Positions 8,879-17,311 are shown, numbered from the stretch's first letter. The stretch is 64,000 nt of DNA from an uncultured Lachnospiraceae bacterium (GCA_945868435.1 CAMBLG010000001.1:124001-188000); one strand, 5' to 3'. Notes: generated from the letters alone by a model not told the origin. Program-made: numbers and translations.

Positions 8879-9658
8879 TTATAGTTTCAGATATTGATAC
8901 ATGCTTTTTAATGCATTCTTTTCAAGGCGGGAGACCTGGGCTTGTGAGATATGAATCTCCTCAGCAACTTCAATCTGTGTTTTGCCTTCAAAAAAGCGCA
9001 GCTTGATGATGCGCTCATCGCGTTCGTTTAGGCGCGAGAGGGCATCGCTCAGGGAGAGATCTTCAATCCAGTTCTCCTCCTTATTCTTTTTATCCGAAAT
9101 CTGGTCCATTACATATAGGGTGTCACCACCGTCGGTGTAGACCGGATCAAAGAGACTTAACGGTGTCTGAATCGCATCCAGTGCATAGACGATGTCTTCG
9201 ACAGATATTCCGCTTTCCTCTGCGATTTCCTCCAGAGTCGGTTCTTTTTGGGAGTTTCGGGAGAGCGCTTCTTTCGCCTGCATAGCCTTGTAGGCAATGT
9301 CCCGGAGAGAGCGGGGAATCCGATAGCTGCTGTTGTCTCTTAAGTACCGCCGGATTTCGCCTACAATCATGGGAACGGCGTAAGTGCTGAACTTGACGCC
9401 GACTGTCACATCAAAGTTGTCAATCGCTTTCATCAAGCCGATACATCCAATCTGAAAGAGGTCATCTACATTTTCATTGTGATTATGAAAGCGCTTGATT
9501 ACGGACAGTACGAGCCTTAGATTGCCTTGTATATAGGTATCGCGTGCATCCTGATCTCCGCTTTTGATTTTTGCAAACAATTCTTCCTTCTCAGCCTCTT
9601 TCAGGACTGGGAGCTTAGCGGTGTTCACACCGCAGATTTCGACTTTGTAGGTTGACAC
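8879..9658 (-). CDS. sigG: Forespore sporulation sigma factor SigG
   Basis: Late forespore sigma factor. The N terminus reads STYKVEICGVNTAKLPVL, diagnostic of SigG. Region 2 is NLRLVLSVIKRF and DDLFQIGCIGLMKAIDNFD; region 4 ends ISQAQVSRLEKNALKSM. I prefer the GTG at 9658 because GAGGAG lies 9 bases before it and the 259-residue product matches Bacillus SigG; an ATG at 9682 adds 8 residues but has no ribosome site. The gene is inverted relative to sigE and is the only minus-strand gene here. In Bacillus it follows sigE in the same direction. Confidence 0.96.
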   Translation of the reverse strand: MSTYKVEICGVNTAKLPVLKEAEKEELFAKIKSGDQDARDTYIQGNLRLVLSVIKRFHNHNENVDDLFQIGCIGLMKAIDNFDVTVGVKFSTYAVPMIVGEIRRYLRDNSSYRIPRSLRDIAYKAMQAKEALSRNSQKEPTLEEIAEESGISVEDIVYALDAIQTPLSLFDPVYTDGGDTLYVMDQISDKKNKEENWIEDLSLSDALSRLNERDERIIKLRFFEGKTQIEVAEEIHISQAQVSRLEKNALKSMYQYLKL

Positions 9659-9698
9659 TTTTTTGTTCTCCTCATCATACATTCATGTTCTATGTATA

Positions 9699-9728
9699 GA
9701 GGATGGGCATAATTAATTGATTTTATTC
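9699..9728 (-). promoter_or_regulatory. Possible SigF/SigG-type promoter of sigG
   Basis: On the minus strand GAATA and CATCCTC are separated by 18 bases, resembling the SigG pattern gHATr-N17/18-CATnnTA (last base off). The site is 41 bases before the GTG start. Forespore sigma consensus sites are short, so chance is not excluded. Confidence 0.3.
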
Positions 9729-9754
9729 ATGAATGGAAAAGGGAAAGTAATTAC

Positions 9755-9783
9755 TTTACAGAAGGAATTTGTTAGGTTATAAT
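9755..9783 (+). promoter_or_regulatory. Strong SigA promoter for the small protein / queT
   Basis: TTTACA, 17 bases, and a perfect TATAAT lie 51 bases upstream of the small gene at 9835. It probably drives both that gene and the riboswitch-controlled queT behind it. Confidence 0.65.
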
Positions 9784-9834
9784 TTTATCCATGTTGATGA
9801 ATAAGGGAGAATGAGTGAGAGTGAGGATACGCAT

Positions 9835-10011
9835 ATGGAAGAAAAGGATGTAAAGAAATTACAGACACAGAATGCCGGGTCCAAGCCGGAATCATCCAAG
9901 GAGAACACTCCTGCGACGGAGAGCGGTGAATTAAGCAGAGAATGGGCAACTGAGGCCTTGGAGGAGCTGGACGACTTCATCGAATCTCAGGGCATCTATA
10001 TTCGTCAATAG
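9835..10011 (+). CDS. Small acidic hypothetical protein
   Basis: I do not recognise this gene. From ATG 9835 (GAGGA 7 bases upstream) it encodes 58 residues; ATG 9811 would give 66 residues but its only ribosome-like sequence abuts the start. The N-terminal half is polar and looks disordered (Lys, Gln, Ser, Glu, Pro). The C-terminal third, EWATEALEELDDFIESQG, looks like an amphipathic helix. There is no signal peptide, membrane segment or Cys. A strong promoter and good start signals argue that it is expressed. The queT riboswitch begins 6 bases after its stop, so the two may share a transcript. Confidence 0.55.
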   Translation: MEEKDVKKLQTQNAGSKPESSKENTPATESGELSREWATEALEELDDFIESQGIYIRQ

Positions 10012-10017
10012 TACCAA

Positions 10018-10060
10018 TGTCAGTTCGAGACCTTCCTGACATAAAACAAAACTAAAGGAG
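10018..10060 (+). ncRNA. PreQ1-I riboswitch, translational type, controlling queT
   Basis: TGTCAG (10018-10023) pairs with CTGACA (10036-10041) around a 12-base loop TTCGAGACCTTC, followed by the A-rich tail ATAAAACAAAACTAA. CCTT in the loop (10031-10034) is complementary to AAGG (10055-10058) inside the queT ribosome site AAAGGAG, giving the H-type pseudoknot expected of class I preQ1 aptamers. Loop and tail resemble the published Bacillus and Thermoanaerobacter aptamers. Binding of preQ1 should hide the ribosome site. The gene behind it is a queuosine-precursor transporter, which supports the call. Confidence 0.85.
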
Positions 10061-10064
10061 ACAA

Positions 10065-10592
10065 ATGAATATGAGAAACAAGAATGTAACATTTATGGTC
10101 CAGGCAGCAATCATTGCGGCCCTCTATGTGGTGCTGACTTTTGTTGCCAATGCACTGGGACTGGCGTCCCACACGATTCAGGTGCGTTTTTCGGAGGCGC
10201 TATGTATTCTGCCGTTTTTTACACCGGCTGCAATTCCGGGATTGTGGATTGGGTGTCTGATTGCCAATCTTGCCACGGGTGCGGTCATCTGGGATATTAT
10301 TTTTGGAAGCATTGCGACTCTCTTAGGCGCCATTGGAACCTATCTGCTTCGCAGGCATAAGTTTCTGTGTACACTTCCACCGGTAATCGCCAATATGATT
10401 ATTGTGCCTTTTATTCTGGTATACGGATATGGAATTCCGAGGGTTTATTTAAAGGAAGTGGATGTGACCATTATATTTAATGCCATGACAGTGGGAATTG
10501 GAGAAGTTATCTCTGTTTGTGTATTGGGAAGCATTCTTTTAAATGTATTAAACAAATACAAAGATACGATATTCAGGCAGAATGCAGATTAG
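10065..10592 (+). CDS. queT: QueT-family queuosine precursor transporter (ECF S component)
   Basis: Integral membrane protein of 175 residues with about five or six hydrophobic segments. The conserved stretch QVRFSEALCILPFF followed by AIPGLWIGCLIANL is typical of QueT. The family takes up a 7-deazaguanine precursor (preQ0/preQ1 or queuine) together with a shared ECF energising module, which is not in this window. ATG 10065 is 4 bases after AAAGGAG; ATG 10071 at 10 bases is an equal alternative. A preQ1-I riboswitch overlaps its ribosome site, and a strong terminator starts at its stop codon. Confidence 0.93.
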   Translation: MNMRNKNVTFMVQAAIIAALYVVLTFVANALGLASHTIQVRFSEALCILPFFTPAAIPGLWIGCLIANLATGAVIWDIIFGSIATLLGAIGTYLLRRHKFLCTLPPVIANMIIVPFILVYGYGIPRVYLKEVDVTIIFNAMTVGIGEVISVCVLGSILLNVLNKYKDTIFRQNAD

Positions 10593-10617
10593 GGAGCGGT
10601 TTTCCGCTCTCTTTTTT
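10591..10617 (+). terminator. Intrinsic terminator of queT
   Basis: AGGGAGCGG, TTTT loop, CCGCTCTCT (one G-T pair), then a run of T. The stem begins inside the queT stop codon. Confidence 0.9.
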
Positions 10618-10651
10618 ATTTTTATCAGATACGATTTTTTTTGCTTTTATT

Positions 10652-10848
10652 GTAGCTATTCAGAACCCCTCCTCATACATTCGCAAAACCGCACGACAAG
10701 TCGTGCTTTCTCGCTGCTACGCAGCTAATTTTGCTCATATATGGGGCGGTGACTCTATTCGAGCCACCTTACGAATTAGATAACCAGCCTCTTACATGCA
10801 AGCATGACGATTCTGATTATCTAATTCTAAGGGGGTCTGAATAGTTAC
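10652..10848. mobile_element. MITE-like non-coding element, 197 bp, with 8-bp target duplication
   Basis: Terminal inverted repeats of 19 bases match at 17 positions: GTAGCTATTCAGAACCCCT on the left and GTAACTATTCAGACCCCCT as the complement of the right end. The element is flanked by a perfect 8-bp direct repeat, CTTTTATT, at 10644-10651 and 10849-10856. Inside are nested palindromes: GCACGAC-AA-GTCGTGC, GCTGC-TAC-GCAGC, and a 15-bp pair around 10770/10818 (GAATTAGATAACCAG against CTGATTATCTAATTC, one mismatch) enclosing CATGC-AA-GCATG. No transposase frame is present. GTAA ends plus 8-bp duplications are features of IS66-family insertions, so an IS66 transposase may have moved it; that is inference. 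Confidence 0.85.
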
Positions 10849-10876
10849 CTTTTATTCATAAATTCTTAAGCAAATT

Positions 10877-10906
10877 TTGGAAGAAATTAAAGGACTTTAC
10901 TATGAT
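10877..10906 (+). promoter_or_regulatory. Possible promoter of the MoxR/VWA envelope operon
   Basis: TTGGAA, 18 bases and TATGAT (5 of 6) lie 112 bases upstream of the first gene, just downstream of the MITE-like element. The leader from there to 11017 contains the ribosome site GGAAAGGAG and otherwise nothing I recognise. Confidence 0.4.
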
Positions 10907-11017
10907 AATGTGTTATATTCATTGTGTTGGGTTCTGTTTGAGCGGAGAAAAGTAACAATTTACGCCGGCAGGCAATCCCTGATGGAAAGAAATTAAGGGG
11001 AAGGAAAGGAGAAAGTT

Positions 11018-13057
11018 ATGCGAAAACGAGTGATGGCAATGGCGGTTTTGCTGTTATGTATGATCGGCATACTGGCCGGTGCCGGAAACGGTGTGGTCTA
11101 TGCGGATACGAAACCGGAGGAGAAGGTATTTTCCGGCGATGTAAAGCTTTTGAAACAGGAGAACAGCAACTATGTCATGCAGGTGACAGTAGGCAATACC
11201 GGAGAGGATTTTTCCGGTACGGTTCAGGTGGTCTTTGCCAATACGGAGCGGGATAACTGCGCCTACAATACAGAGCTCTCTCTTCCGTCACAGGGGGAGA
11301 AACAGTTTACTCTGACGATACCGCAGAAGGCGGCAGACGCTGTCCGCGGTTTGTGCGCTGTGAATTTTCTGGATGATCGTGGTAAGTTGGTCGAGACCAT
11401 CTCCCTCAAAAACGTGTTTGGAGATACGGTATCCGGAATTCCGGTGGGAGTGTTGTCGGAAAAGTATACGGACCTCACTTTTATGGATCTGGGAGGTCAG
11501 GACTTCTATGTGAACAATATGGCGTATCCGATTGATCTGATTGAACTGGATGAGGATAATCTGAGCGGGTATCTGGATGGCTTGTATTTTATGATCATTG
11601 ACGCCTATGATACTTCGGCGCTCAGCGAGGAAACGATACAGGCAATACAGGACTGGGTCAAAGACGGTGGATGGCTTTTGATCGGAACCGGTGCCTATGC
11701 GGAGCAGACACTTTCGGGATTTGACGAGGATTTTTTGAATGTGAGTCTGACAGGAATCTGCGAGCCGGGAGAAGAAAGTTCGGTTTCGATAAACAGAAAG
11801 AATTATGGAAATTATTGGAACTATCAGGATTCGGGAATTGATTTTACAAACATGACCATTGCCGAGTTTAGTATGACGAATTACACCGGGTATGAGAGTT
11901 CGGAAAATCCGGCGTTGTGCGTTACGTTGGAGGATGGAGCCGTGTCTGTCTTCAATTTTTCCCTGACGGATCCGGAACTTGTGAAAGCGTCAACCTATAC
12001 CTGTCAGTATATGTATGAAGAGACGATGTACAATTCCATGAGCTACCAGAATAACTTTGGAGGCTCTAATATGGAGTATGTGGGACAGAGAGCCCTTGCA
12101 CTGATCGACAGCAACAATACGGATGTCGACTTTAAATTTCTCAAAATTCTAATGGTTGTGTACGTGGTGCTTGTAGGACCGATTCTGTATCTGATCCTGC
12201 GCAAGTGTAAAAAGAGTGAATGGTACTGGATTGGTGCGCCGGTGCTTGGAATCTTGTTTATTGCCGGTGTGTTCGTGTTCGGACAGAACATGAAGGTCAA
12301 TGAGACAAAGGTATACTCTGTGACTGCCAGCAAAGAGGGAAGCAGTCAGGCGAATACCTATTATCTCGCCTATCATTCCGGTGTGGGCGAGTGGAAAATG
12401 CGGTTGAACGAGCAGTATCAGGTGGCAGGTCCGGGCTGGTGTGATTATTACGGGGGCAATGGAAACAATGCCGGAGATTATCACTATGCCGTCACGAAGG
12501 ATAATGAGGGATTGTCCATCGGCATGAAGCCTCAGGAGAACTTTGAGAGTGGTTTTTTGTATGCCCAGGGAACCTGTGAGAGTAAGGGAACGATAACAGG
12601 TTCGGATATCAAGGGCTCCGGCCTTACCGGAACCATAAGTGGAAGTGTGACCAATGACAGTGTTCGGGATATGAAATATATGGCGGTGTGGTTTGATTCC
12701 TATCTGATGGTATTCTCTGATGTGAAGGCGGGAGAAACATTGAATCTGTCAGAAGCGAAGGCAGATTCCAGATGTGTATATCAAGGTGAGGTTTCTATGT
12801 ATGACAGCCTTTTGTATGATATGGTATCGATGTACAGTAACCCGGCCAATCTGTCCTATGAACAGGATGATATGGCAGCGCTTCTGATCGGAATCGGAAT
12901 CGCGGATGACGAGAAGCCGGAAGGCACAGGGTATGCCACGGTTGTGGGGTTATACGACAATTATGACAAAACCGTGGCTGACAAATGCAATGAGACCTCC
13001 TATGGATGTCTGTACTCCTATGAAGAAATGGAGGTAGAAAACAATGCTGCAGATTAA
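11018..13057 (+). CDS. Secreted, membrane-anchored protein of the MoxR/VWA operon
   Basis: No named family is certain. The 679 residues begin with a clear signal peptide ending near residue 30. Next come an extracellular beta-rich domain and a flavodoxin/amidotransferase-like segment around residues 180-240 (MIIDAYDTS, then WVKDGGWLLIGTGAY). Two hydrophobic segments at about residues 374-392 and 405-422 bracket a short basic loop, and the rest looks extracytoplasmic with many Gly, Ser and Tyr. It resembles the large extracytoplasmic partners found beside ABC-2 type transporters. Its end overlaps the ABC ATPase gene by 14 bases, so it is first in the operon. Confidence 0.7.
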   Translation: MRKRVMAMAVLLLCMIGILAGAGNGVVYADTKPEEKVFSGDVKLLKQENSNYVMQVTVGNTGEDFSGTVQVVFANTERDNCAYNTELSLPSQGEKQFTLTIPQKAADAVRGLCAVNFLDDRGKLVETISLKNVFGDTVSGIPVGVLSEKYTDLTFMDLGGQDFYVNNMAYPIDLIELDEDNLSGYLDGLYFMIIDAYDTSALSEETIQAIQDWVKDGGWLLIGTGAYAEQTLSGFDEDFLNVSLTGICEPGEESSVSINRKNYGNYWNYQDSGIDFTNMTIAEFSMTNYTGYESSENPALCVTLEDGAVSVFNFSLTDPELVKASTYTCQYMYEETMYNSMSYQNNFGGSNMEYVGQRALALIDSNNTDVDFKFLKILMVVYVVLVGPILYLILRKCKKSEWYWIGAPVLGILFIAGVFVFGQNMKVNETKVYSVTASKEGSSQANTYYLAYHSGVGEWKMRLNEQYQVAGPGWCDYYGGNGNNAGDYHYAVTKDNEGLSIGMKPQENFESGFLYAQGTCESKGTITGSDIKGSGLTGTISGSVTNDSVRDMKYMAVWFDSYLMVFSDVKAGETLNLSEAKADSRCVYQGEVSMYDSLLYDMVSMYSNPANLSYEQDDMAALLIGIGIADDEKPEGTGYATVVGLYDNYDKTVADKCNETSYGCLYSYEEMEVENNAAD

Positions 13058-13997
13058 TCACTTGTATAAAAACTATGGCAAATTCCGTGCCGTCAATGAT
13101 CTGACCCTCCATATTCCGCAGGGAGATCTGTTCGGCTTTGTAGGACCGAACGGTGCGGGCAAGACGACAACGATCCGCATAGTGTGCGGTCTGATGGTGC
13201 CCACGGCGGGCAATATTATGATCAATGGCGTAGATGCCATGACGCATCAGAAGGAGATCAAAAAACAGATTGGTTATGTGCCGGATTTCTTTGGTGTGTA
13301 TGATAATCTGAAGGTGAGAGAGTATATGGACTTTTACGGTTCCATGTATCGTATGACATCCAGAGAGATTGCAAAGATTTCGGATGATCTGTTGGAACTT
13401 GTGAATCTCTCCGACAAGAAGGAAGTATATGTGGATACACTCTCGCGAGGTATGAAACAGCGATTATGCGTTGCCCGGGCATTGATTCACAATCCGGCGC
13501 TTCTTGTGCTGGATGAGCCCAATTCCGGGTTGGACCCGAGAGCCCGTGTCGAGATGAAGGAGCTTCTTCTTAATTTGAAGAGTATGGGGAAAACCATTGT
13601 GATCAGTTCCCATATTCTCTCTGAGCTTTCGGAGATGTGCAACAGTATTGGAATTATGGATCATGGCAATCTGGTTACGGCAGGCCGTATCGAGGATGTT
13701 ATGGAGAACGTTTTTGGAAGCAATCAACTGATCATTACATTGGATGACGGAAGGGAGACTGCTGTGCGCATCGCCAACGAATATGCCGGAGTAAAGGTGA
13801 ATTCGGTTGGTGAGCATGAGATTAAGCTGTCCCATACGATGTCAAAAGCTGAGATAGCCAAAATGATCGGGACCATGATCGCAAATGATGTGGTTGTGAC
13901 CGGTTTCCACAAGCAGGAGGGGGATCTTGAGACCTTATTTATGCGTGTGACCAATCAGGAAGGAGGACAGGAAAATGCGACTCAATCCAATTGTTAA
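13044..13997 (+). CDS. ABC transporter ATP-binding protein (ABC-2 export type)
   Basis: A 317-residue nucleotide-binding subunit. Walker A is GPNGAGKTTT near residue 35, the signature loop is LSRGMKQRL, and Walker B is LLVLDEPNSGLDP; the switch His lies in ISSHILSE. The sequence resembles CcmA/GldA-like ATPases that pair with ABC-2 permeases. A C-terminal extension of about 90 residues follows the core. GGAGGT lies 8 bases before ATG 13044, which overlaps the previous gene by 14 bases. The permease overlaps its end by 23 bases. Substrate unknown. Confidence 0.93.
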   Translation: MLQINHLYKNYGKFRAVNDLTLHIPQGDLFGFVGPNGAGKTTTIRIVCGLMVPTAGNIMINGVDAMTHQKEIKKQIGYVPDFFGVYDNLKVREYMDFYGSMYRMTSREIAKISDDLLELVNLSDKKEVYVDTLSRGMKQRLCVARALIHNPALLVLDEPNSGLDPRARVEMKELLLNLKSMGKTIVISSHILSELSEMCNSIGIMDHGNLVTAGRIEDVMENVFGSNQLIITLDDGRETAVRIANEYAGVKVNSVGEHEIKLSHTMSKAEIAKMIGTMIANDVVVTGFHKQEGDLETLFMRVTNQEGGQENATQSNC

Positions 13998-14901
13998 AAA
14001 AGATATTAAGGTACAGTCCCGCAGTATGCGAATCTGCTGGGGAGTGTTTGCCTATGAACTGATTCTTGCGCTGGTGTTCTTCCTTGCCATGGCAATCATC
14101 CAGCAGGAGAGCGCTTACTCCACCAACAATATATACAGCCGTCTGGTATGGCTTTATCCGGTGCTGGCGGTCACGCAGCTTATCATTCTTGGCGTTGTTG
14201 TGCCGGTTCGGACGGCTTCGGCAATCTCCGGAGAGAAGGAGAGGCAGACCTTTGATATCATGATGACTACGAGTATGACGCCTTTTTCCGTGATCATGGG
14301 AAAGGTTATGACGGCCATTGTACAGAGTATGTTCTTTGTGGTAGCCAGCATGCCTGTTATGGCGTTGTCATTTGTAATCGGAGGCATGTCCTGGAGTTAT
14401 CTGCTATGGTTTTTGGCAATCGCGCTACTGGTATCGCTTTTTTCCGCGAGCATTGGAATCTGGTGTTCTTCACTCTGCAAGAAGAGTATCAGTGCGGTGA
14501 TTATGTCCTACGGGCTTTATGTGGCCTTTTTCCTGGGAACCATGCTTCCCTATATCATTTATCAGATTGCAGAGTCGGCTGCCTACTATAACGGTACAGT
14601 GACGACCGTTACCGGGTACAGTTACGGAGAAAATGTATGTCTGTTCTGGCTGATTAATCCAGCGGTGTATCTGGTGGAGTTCTTTGTGGAGGTTATGACA
14701 GGGGAATCCTTTGTCAGTCAGATTCCCAATATCGGGACAGGAACCTTGCAGACCGGAGGTCCTATCCGTTACATTGCGTCCGGTCATTTGTGGATGGTGC
14801 TTTCCACCGTGATGTTTGTTGCCATATCAATACTGTTTCTGTGGCTGGCGGCCCGCAGGATTAATCCAATCAAAAAGCATGGTGCTAAGAATAAGGCATA
14901 A
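13975..14901 (+). CDS. ABC-2 type transporter permease
   Basis: A 308-residue polytopic membrane protein with about six hydrophobic segments. It opens MRLNPIVKKDIKVQSRSMRI, an amphipathic start typical of ABC-2 permeases, and contains SGEKERQTFDIMMTTSMTP, the conserved cytosolic coupling region near residues 83-100. AGGAGGACAG precedes ATG 13975. It is translated with the ATPase upstream and presumably forms one transporter with it. The membrane protein at 11018 and the coiled-coil protein behind it are likely partners. What it moves is not evident. Confidence 0.9.
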   Translation: MRLNPIVKKDIKVQSRSMRICWGVFAYELILALVFFLAMAIIQQESAYSTNNIYSRLVWLYPVLAVTQLIILGVVVPVRTASAISGEKERQTFDIMMTTSMTPFSVIMGKVMTAIVQSMFFVVASMPVMALSFVIGGMSWSYLLWFLAIALLVSLFSASIGIWCSSLCKKSISAVIMSYGLYVAFFLGTMLPYIIYQIAESAAYYNGTVTTVTGYSYGENVCLFWLINPAVYLVEFFVEVMTGESFVSQIPNIGTGTLQTGGPIRYIASGHLWMVLSTVMFVAISILFLWLAARRINPIKKHGAKNKA

Positions 14902-14928
14902 AGAGGCAGAAAATAGAAAGGGTATCGT

Positions 14929-16305
14929 ATGGATCTCAAAAAATACCTGACAGGGCAGATCAGACGCTGCCGTCGTAAAATGAATATTGCGAAACTGCTG
15001 GATAAGGGCGTTTTGTTTGCGGCCGCAGGAGGAATTCTTGGAATGGTCTGTGAGCTGGTGTCCCTGTTCGTACCGTTTTACTACGTGCATCTTGCGGCAG
15101 CATTGTGTTTTGCAGTGGGGCTTCTGGCGGGGCTTGTCTATGGCATTCTTCGTCGTTATAACATGAGGCAGGCTGCAGGAAGAATTGATTCTTTCGGATT
15201 AAAGGAACGCATGCTCACCGCCTATGAGCAGATGGGAGAGGATGGCGAATTTGTAAGGCTGCAGAGGGAGGATGCCCTTAAGCATTACGAGGCTGTCAAA
15301 GCAACGATTAAGATACCGGTTCTGCCGGAACTTCGTCATTGGCTTGCCCTTGTCGTGTCCGTTGCGGTGGTCATTGGTATGAGCTTCATTCCTTCTCCTG
15401 TCAGGGAACAGGCAAAGCTCACGCATCAGGTGCAGGAGCGGGCGAAGGAAGAGAAGGAAGAACTTGAGGAACTGTTGGATGCTCTGGAATCCGTTGAGAT
15501 GGATCAGCTGACGGAGGAGCAGAAAGAGCAGCTGAATGCATTGGCAGAGGCGCTGAAGCTGTCCCAGGAGGAACTGGCGAAGGCAAATTCCTGGGAGAGT
15601 CTGGCTTCTGCCATGGGAAAACTGGATTACAAATACGAGCAGGCCAGTCAGAGTCTCTCCACACTTGCTTCTCAGATGGAGAATCCTATGGATGCGGGAA
15701 TCGCGGATGCAGAGGCTCTGGCGAAAGCAGCCGCAGGTGACGGAAGTCAGCAGACCGCATCCTCCGGTACAGCGAGTTCCGGAGAATCCGGGAATGGAGA
15801 AAACGGTTCCGGGGAAGGAAACGGAACCGGAGAGAGCGGCGAAAACGGAGATGGAGATGGAAACTCCGGCGAAGGACAGGACGGCGACGGTGACGGTGAC
15901 GGTGACGGCCAGAGCGGAGAGGGTAACGGGAGCGGAGATGGCAATGGAAGTGGTTCCGGTAACGGAAATGGCAATGGAAGCGGAACTGGAACGGGAAATG
16001 GAACAGGCAGTGGAAACGGAAGCGGAAGCGGCAGAGGAACCGGCAGCAGCGATGCAGCCCATGACTATGTCAGCGTACCAAATCAGACGGGTGACGATGC
16101 GGCTTTGACCGGTGATAAGAACGGGGATGAGGATTCCGACTATGTCAGACAGCAGAATGGGCTGGCCTGGGAGGGAAACCATGAGGATTATAATTCCGTG
16201 ATCGGATCCTATACCGACAGTGCCTACGAGGGAATTGCCACCGGAAAATACCCCACAGGCATGGAGAATGTGATACGCGATTATTTTGAAAATCTGAACG
16301 AATAG
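14929..16305 (+). CDS. Membrane-anchored coiled-coil protein with Gly/Asn/Asp/Ser-rich region
   Basis: Not a family I can name with confidence; the layout recalls DUF4175-like proteins near MoxR/VWA genes. The 458 residues hold two close membrane segments (about 28-68), a third near 140-157, then a charged coiled coil of about 75 residues ([17 protein letters not shown] and onward). Next comes an extracytoplasmic low-complexity stretch of about 95 residues made of G, N, D, S, T and E, and a folded-looking tail. No cell-wall sorting signal is present. It lies between the ABC permease and the MoxR ATPase in the same operon. Confidence 0.65.
   Translation: MDLKKYLTGQIRRCRRKMNIAKLLDKGVLFAAAGGILGMVCELVSLFVPFYYVHLAAALCFAVGLLAGLVYGILRRYNMRQAAGRIDSFGLKERMLTAYEQMGEDGEFVRLQREDALKHYEAVKATIKIPVLPELRHWLALVVSVAVVIGMSFIPSPVREQAKLTHQVQERAKEEKEELEELLDALESVEMDQLTEEQKEQLNALAEALKLSQEELAKANSWESLASAMGKLDYKYEQASQSLSTLASQMENPMDAGIADAEALAKAAAGDGSQQTASSGTASSGESGNGENGSGEGNGTGESGENGDGDGNSGEGQDGDGDGDGDGQSGEGNGSGDGNGSGSGNGNGNGSGTGTGNGTGSGNGSGSGRGTGSSDAAHDYVSVPNQTGDDAALTGDKNGDEDSDYVRQQNGLAWEGNHEDYNSVIGSYTDSAYEGIATGKYPTGMENVIRDYFENLNE
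15772..16053 (+). repeat. Low-complexity repeat DNA coding for the Gly-rich segment
   Basis: Imperfect tandem hexamers of the GGNAAC/GGNGAC kind code for GN, GS, GD and GT dipeptides, including a short run of GGTGAC units near 15889-15908. It is likely to vary in length between strains by slippage. Confidence 0.75.
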
Positions 16306-16354
16306 TTGAGATGATCATTGAAAATATAACATGTAACAGAAAAAGGAGATCATT

Positions 16355-17311
16355 ATGTCCGATATAGAAATGTTTCAGCAGAAAATCATGGAGTGTGAAA
16401 AAGAAATCGGAAAGGGAATTATCGGTCAGAGGAATATTATCCGTCAGGTAATGCTGGCGCTTCTGACTGGAGGAAATGTATTGCTTGAAGGTATGCCGGG
16501 ACTTGGCAAGACCATGCTTGTGCGTACCATCGGACAGGTATTTCTTTTGGATTTTAAGCGCATTCAGTTTACGCCGGACCTCATGCCCAGCGATGTGACC
16601 GGAACCAATATCATGGTGAAGGAAGAAGGCAAAAGCAGCTTCCGGTTTGAGAAAGGACCGATTTTTGCCAACCTTGTACTGGCAGATGAGATCAACCGTG
16701 CGACACCGAAGACCCAGTCGGCACTCTTAGAGGCCATGCAGGAGCACACGGTCACTGTGGGAAATGAGAGTCACAGGCTTGAGGAACCGTTTCTGGTTCT
16801 GGCAACCCAGAATCCGATTGAGCAGGAGGGAACCTATCCTCTGCCGGAGGCCCAACTGGACCGTTTTATGTTTAAGGTTTTGGTGAAATTCCCAAGCAAA
16901 GAGGAACTGCGCGGAATTGTAGGGCTGACGGAGGGACAGACATCGCCGGAAATTCGGGGACTGATGAACGCAGAGGAATTGATTGAGGCCAGAAAACTCA
17001 TTGCCCAGATTCCTATTGCGGATGCGGTTATGAATTATATCTTAGAGCTTGTGATGGCTACCCACGAAGAAAATGCATATATCAGGGAGGGGGCAAGTCC
17101 ACGTGCCGCTCAGGCTATGATTCGTGCGTCCAGAGCCCGGGCCTTTATGGAGGGGCGATTGAACGTATCCTTTGAGGATGTGAAGGCCGTGGCCTATCCG
17201 GTGCTCAGACACCGAATCCTTCTGAGTTTTGATGCCATTTCGGAGGGCGTGACAGAGGATGCTGTGATCGGTCAGATGATTGAAGCAAAGGAAGCGAATT
17301 TGTATGCTTGA
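16355..17311 (+). CDS. MoxR-family AAA+ ATPase
   Basis: A 318-residue cytosolic AAA+ chaperone-like ATPase. Walker A is GMPGLGKTML (about residues 47-56), Walker B LADEINRATPKTQS, sensor 1 LATQNPIEQEGTYPLPEAQLDR, split here as LATQNPIEQE and then EAQLDRF, followed by the C-terminal lid. MoxR proteins usually act on neighbouring VWA proteins, and here DUF58 and VWA genes follow at once. The ribosome site AAAAGGAG lies 8 bases before ATG 16355. Its stop overlaps the DUF58 gene by 8 bases. Confidence 0.95.
   Translation: MSDIEMFQQKIMECEKEIGKGIIGQRNIIRQVMLALLTGGNVLLEGMPGLGKTMLVRTIGQVFLLDFKRIQFTPDLMPSDVTGTNIMVKEEGKSSFRFEKGPIFANLVLADEINRATPKTQSALLEAMQEHTVTVGNESHRLEEPFLVLATQNPIEQEGTYPLPEAQLDRFMFKVLVKFPSKEELRGIVGLTEGQTSPEIRGLMNAEELIEARKLIAQIPIADAVMNYILELVMATHEENAYIREGASPRAAQAMIRASRARAFMEGRLNVSFEDVKAVAYPVLRHRILLSFDAISEGVTEDAVIGQMIEAKEANLYA

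Noticed and set aside
15880-15910. Short tandem GGTGAC-type units considered as a CRISPR or VNTR locus
   Set aside because: The units are contiguous, in frame, and code for Gly-Asp in a low-complexity linker. There are no spacers.
15199-16182. A 327-codon minus-strand frame opposite the Gly-rich gene
   Set aside because: Its Ser/Val/Ala-rich sequence is what the complement of GGN-AAC repeats gives. No start signals and no recognisable domain.
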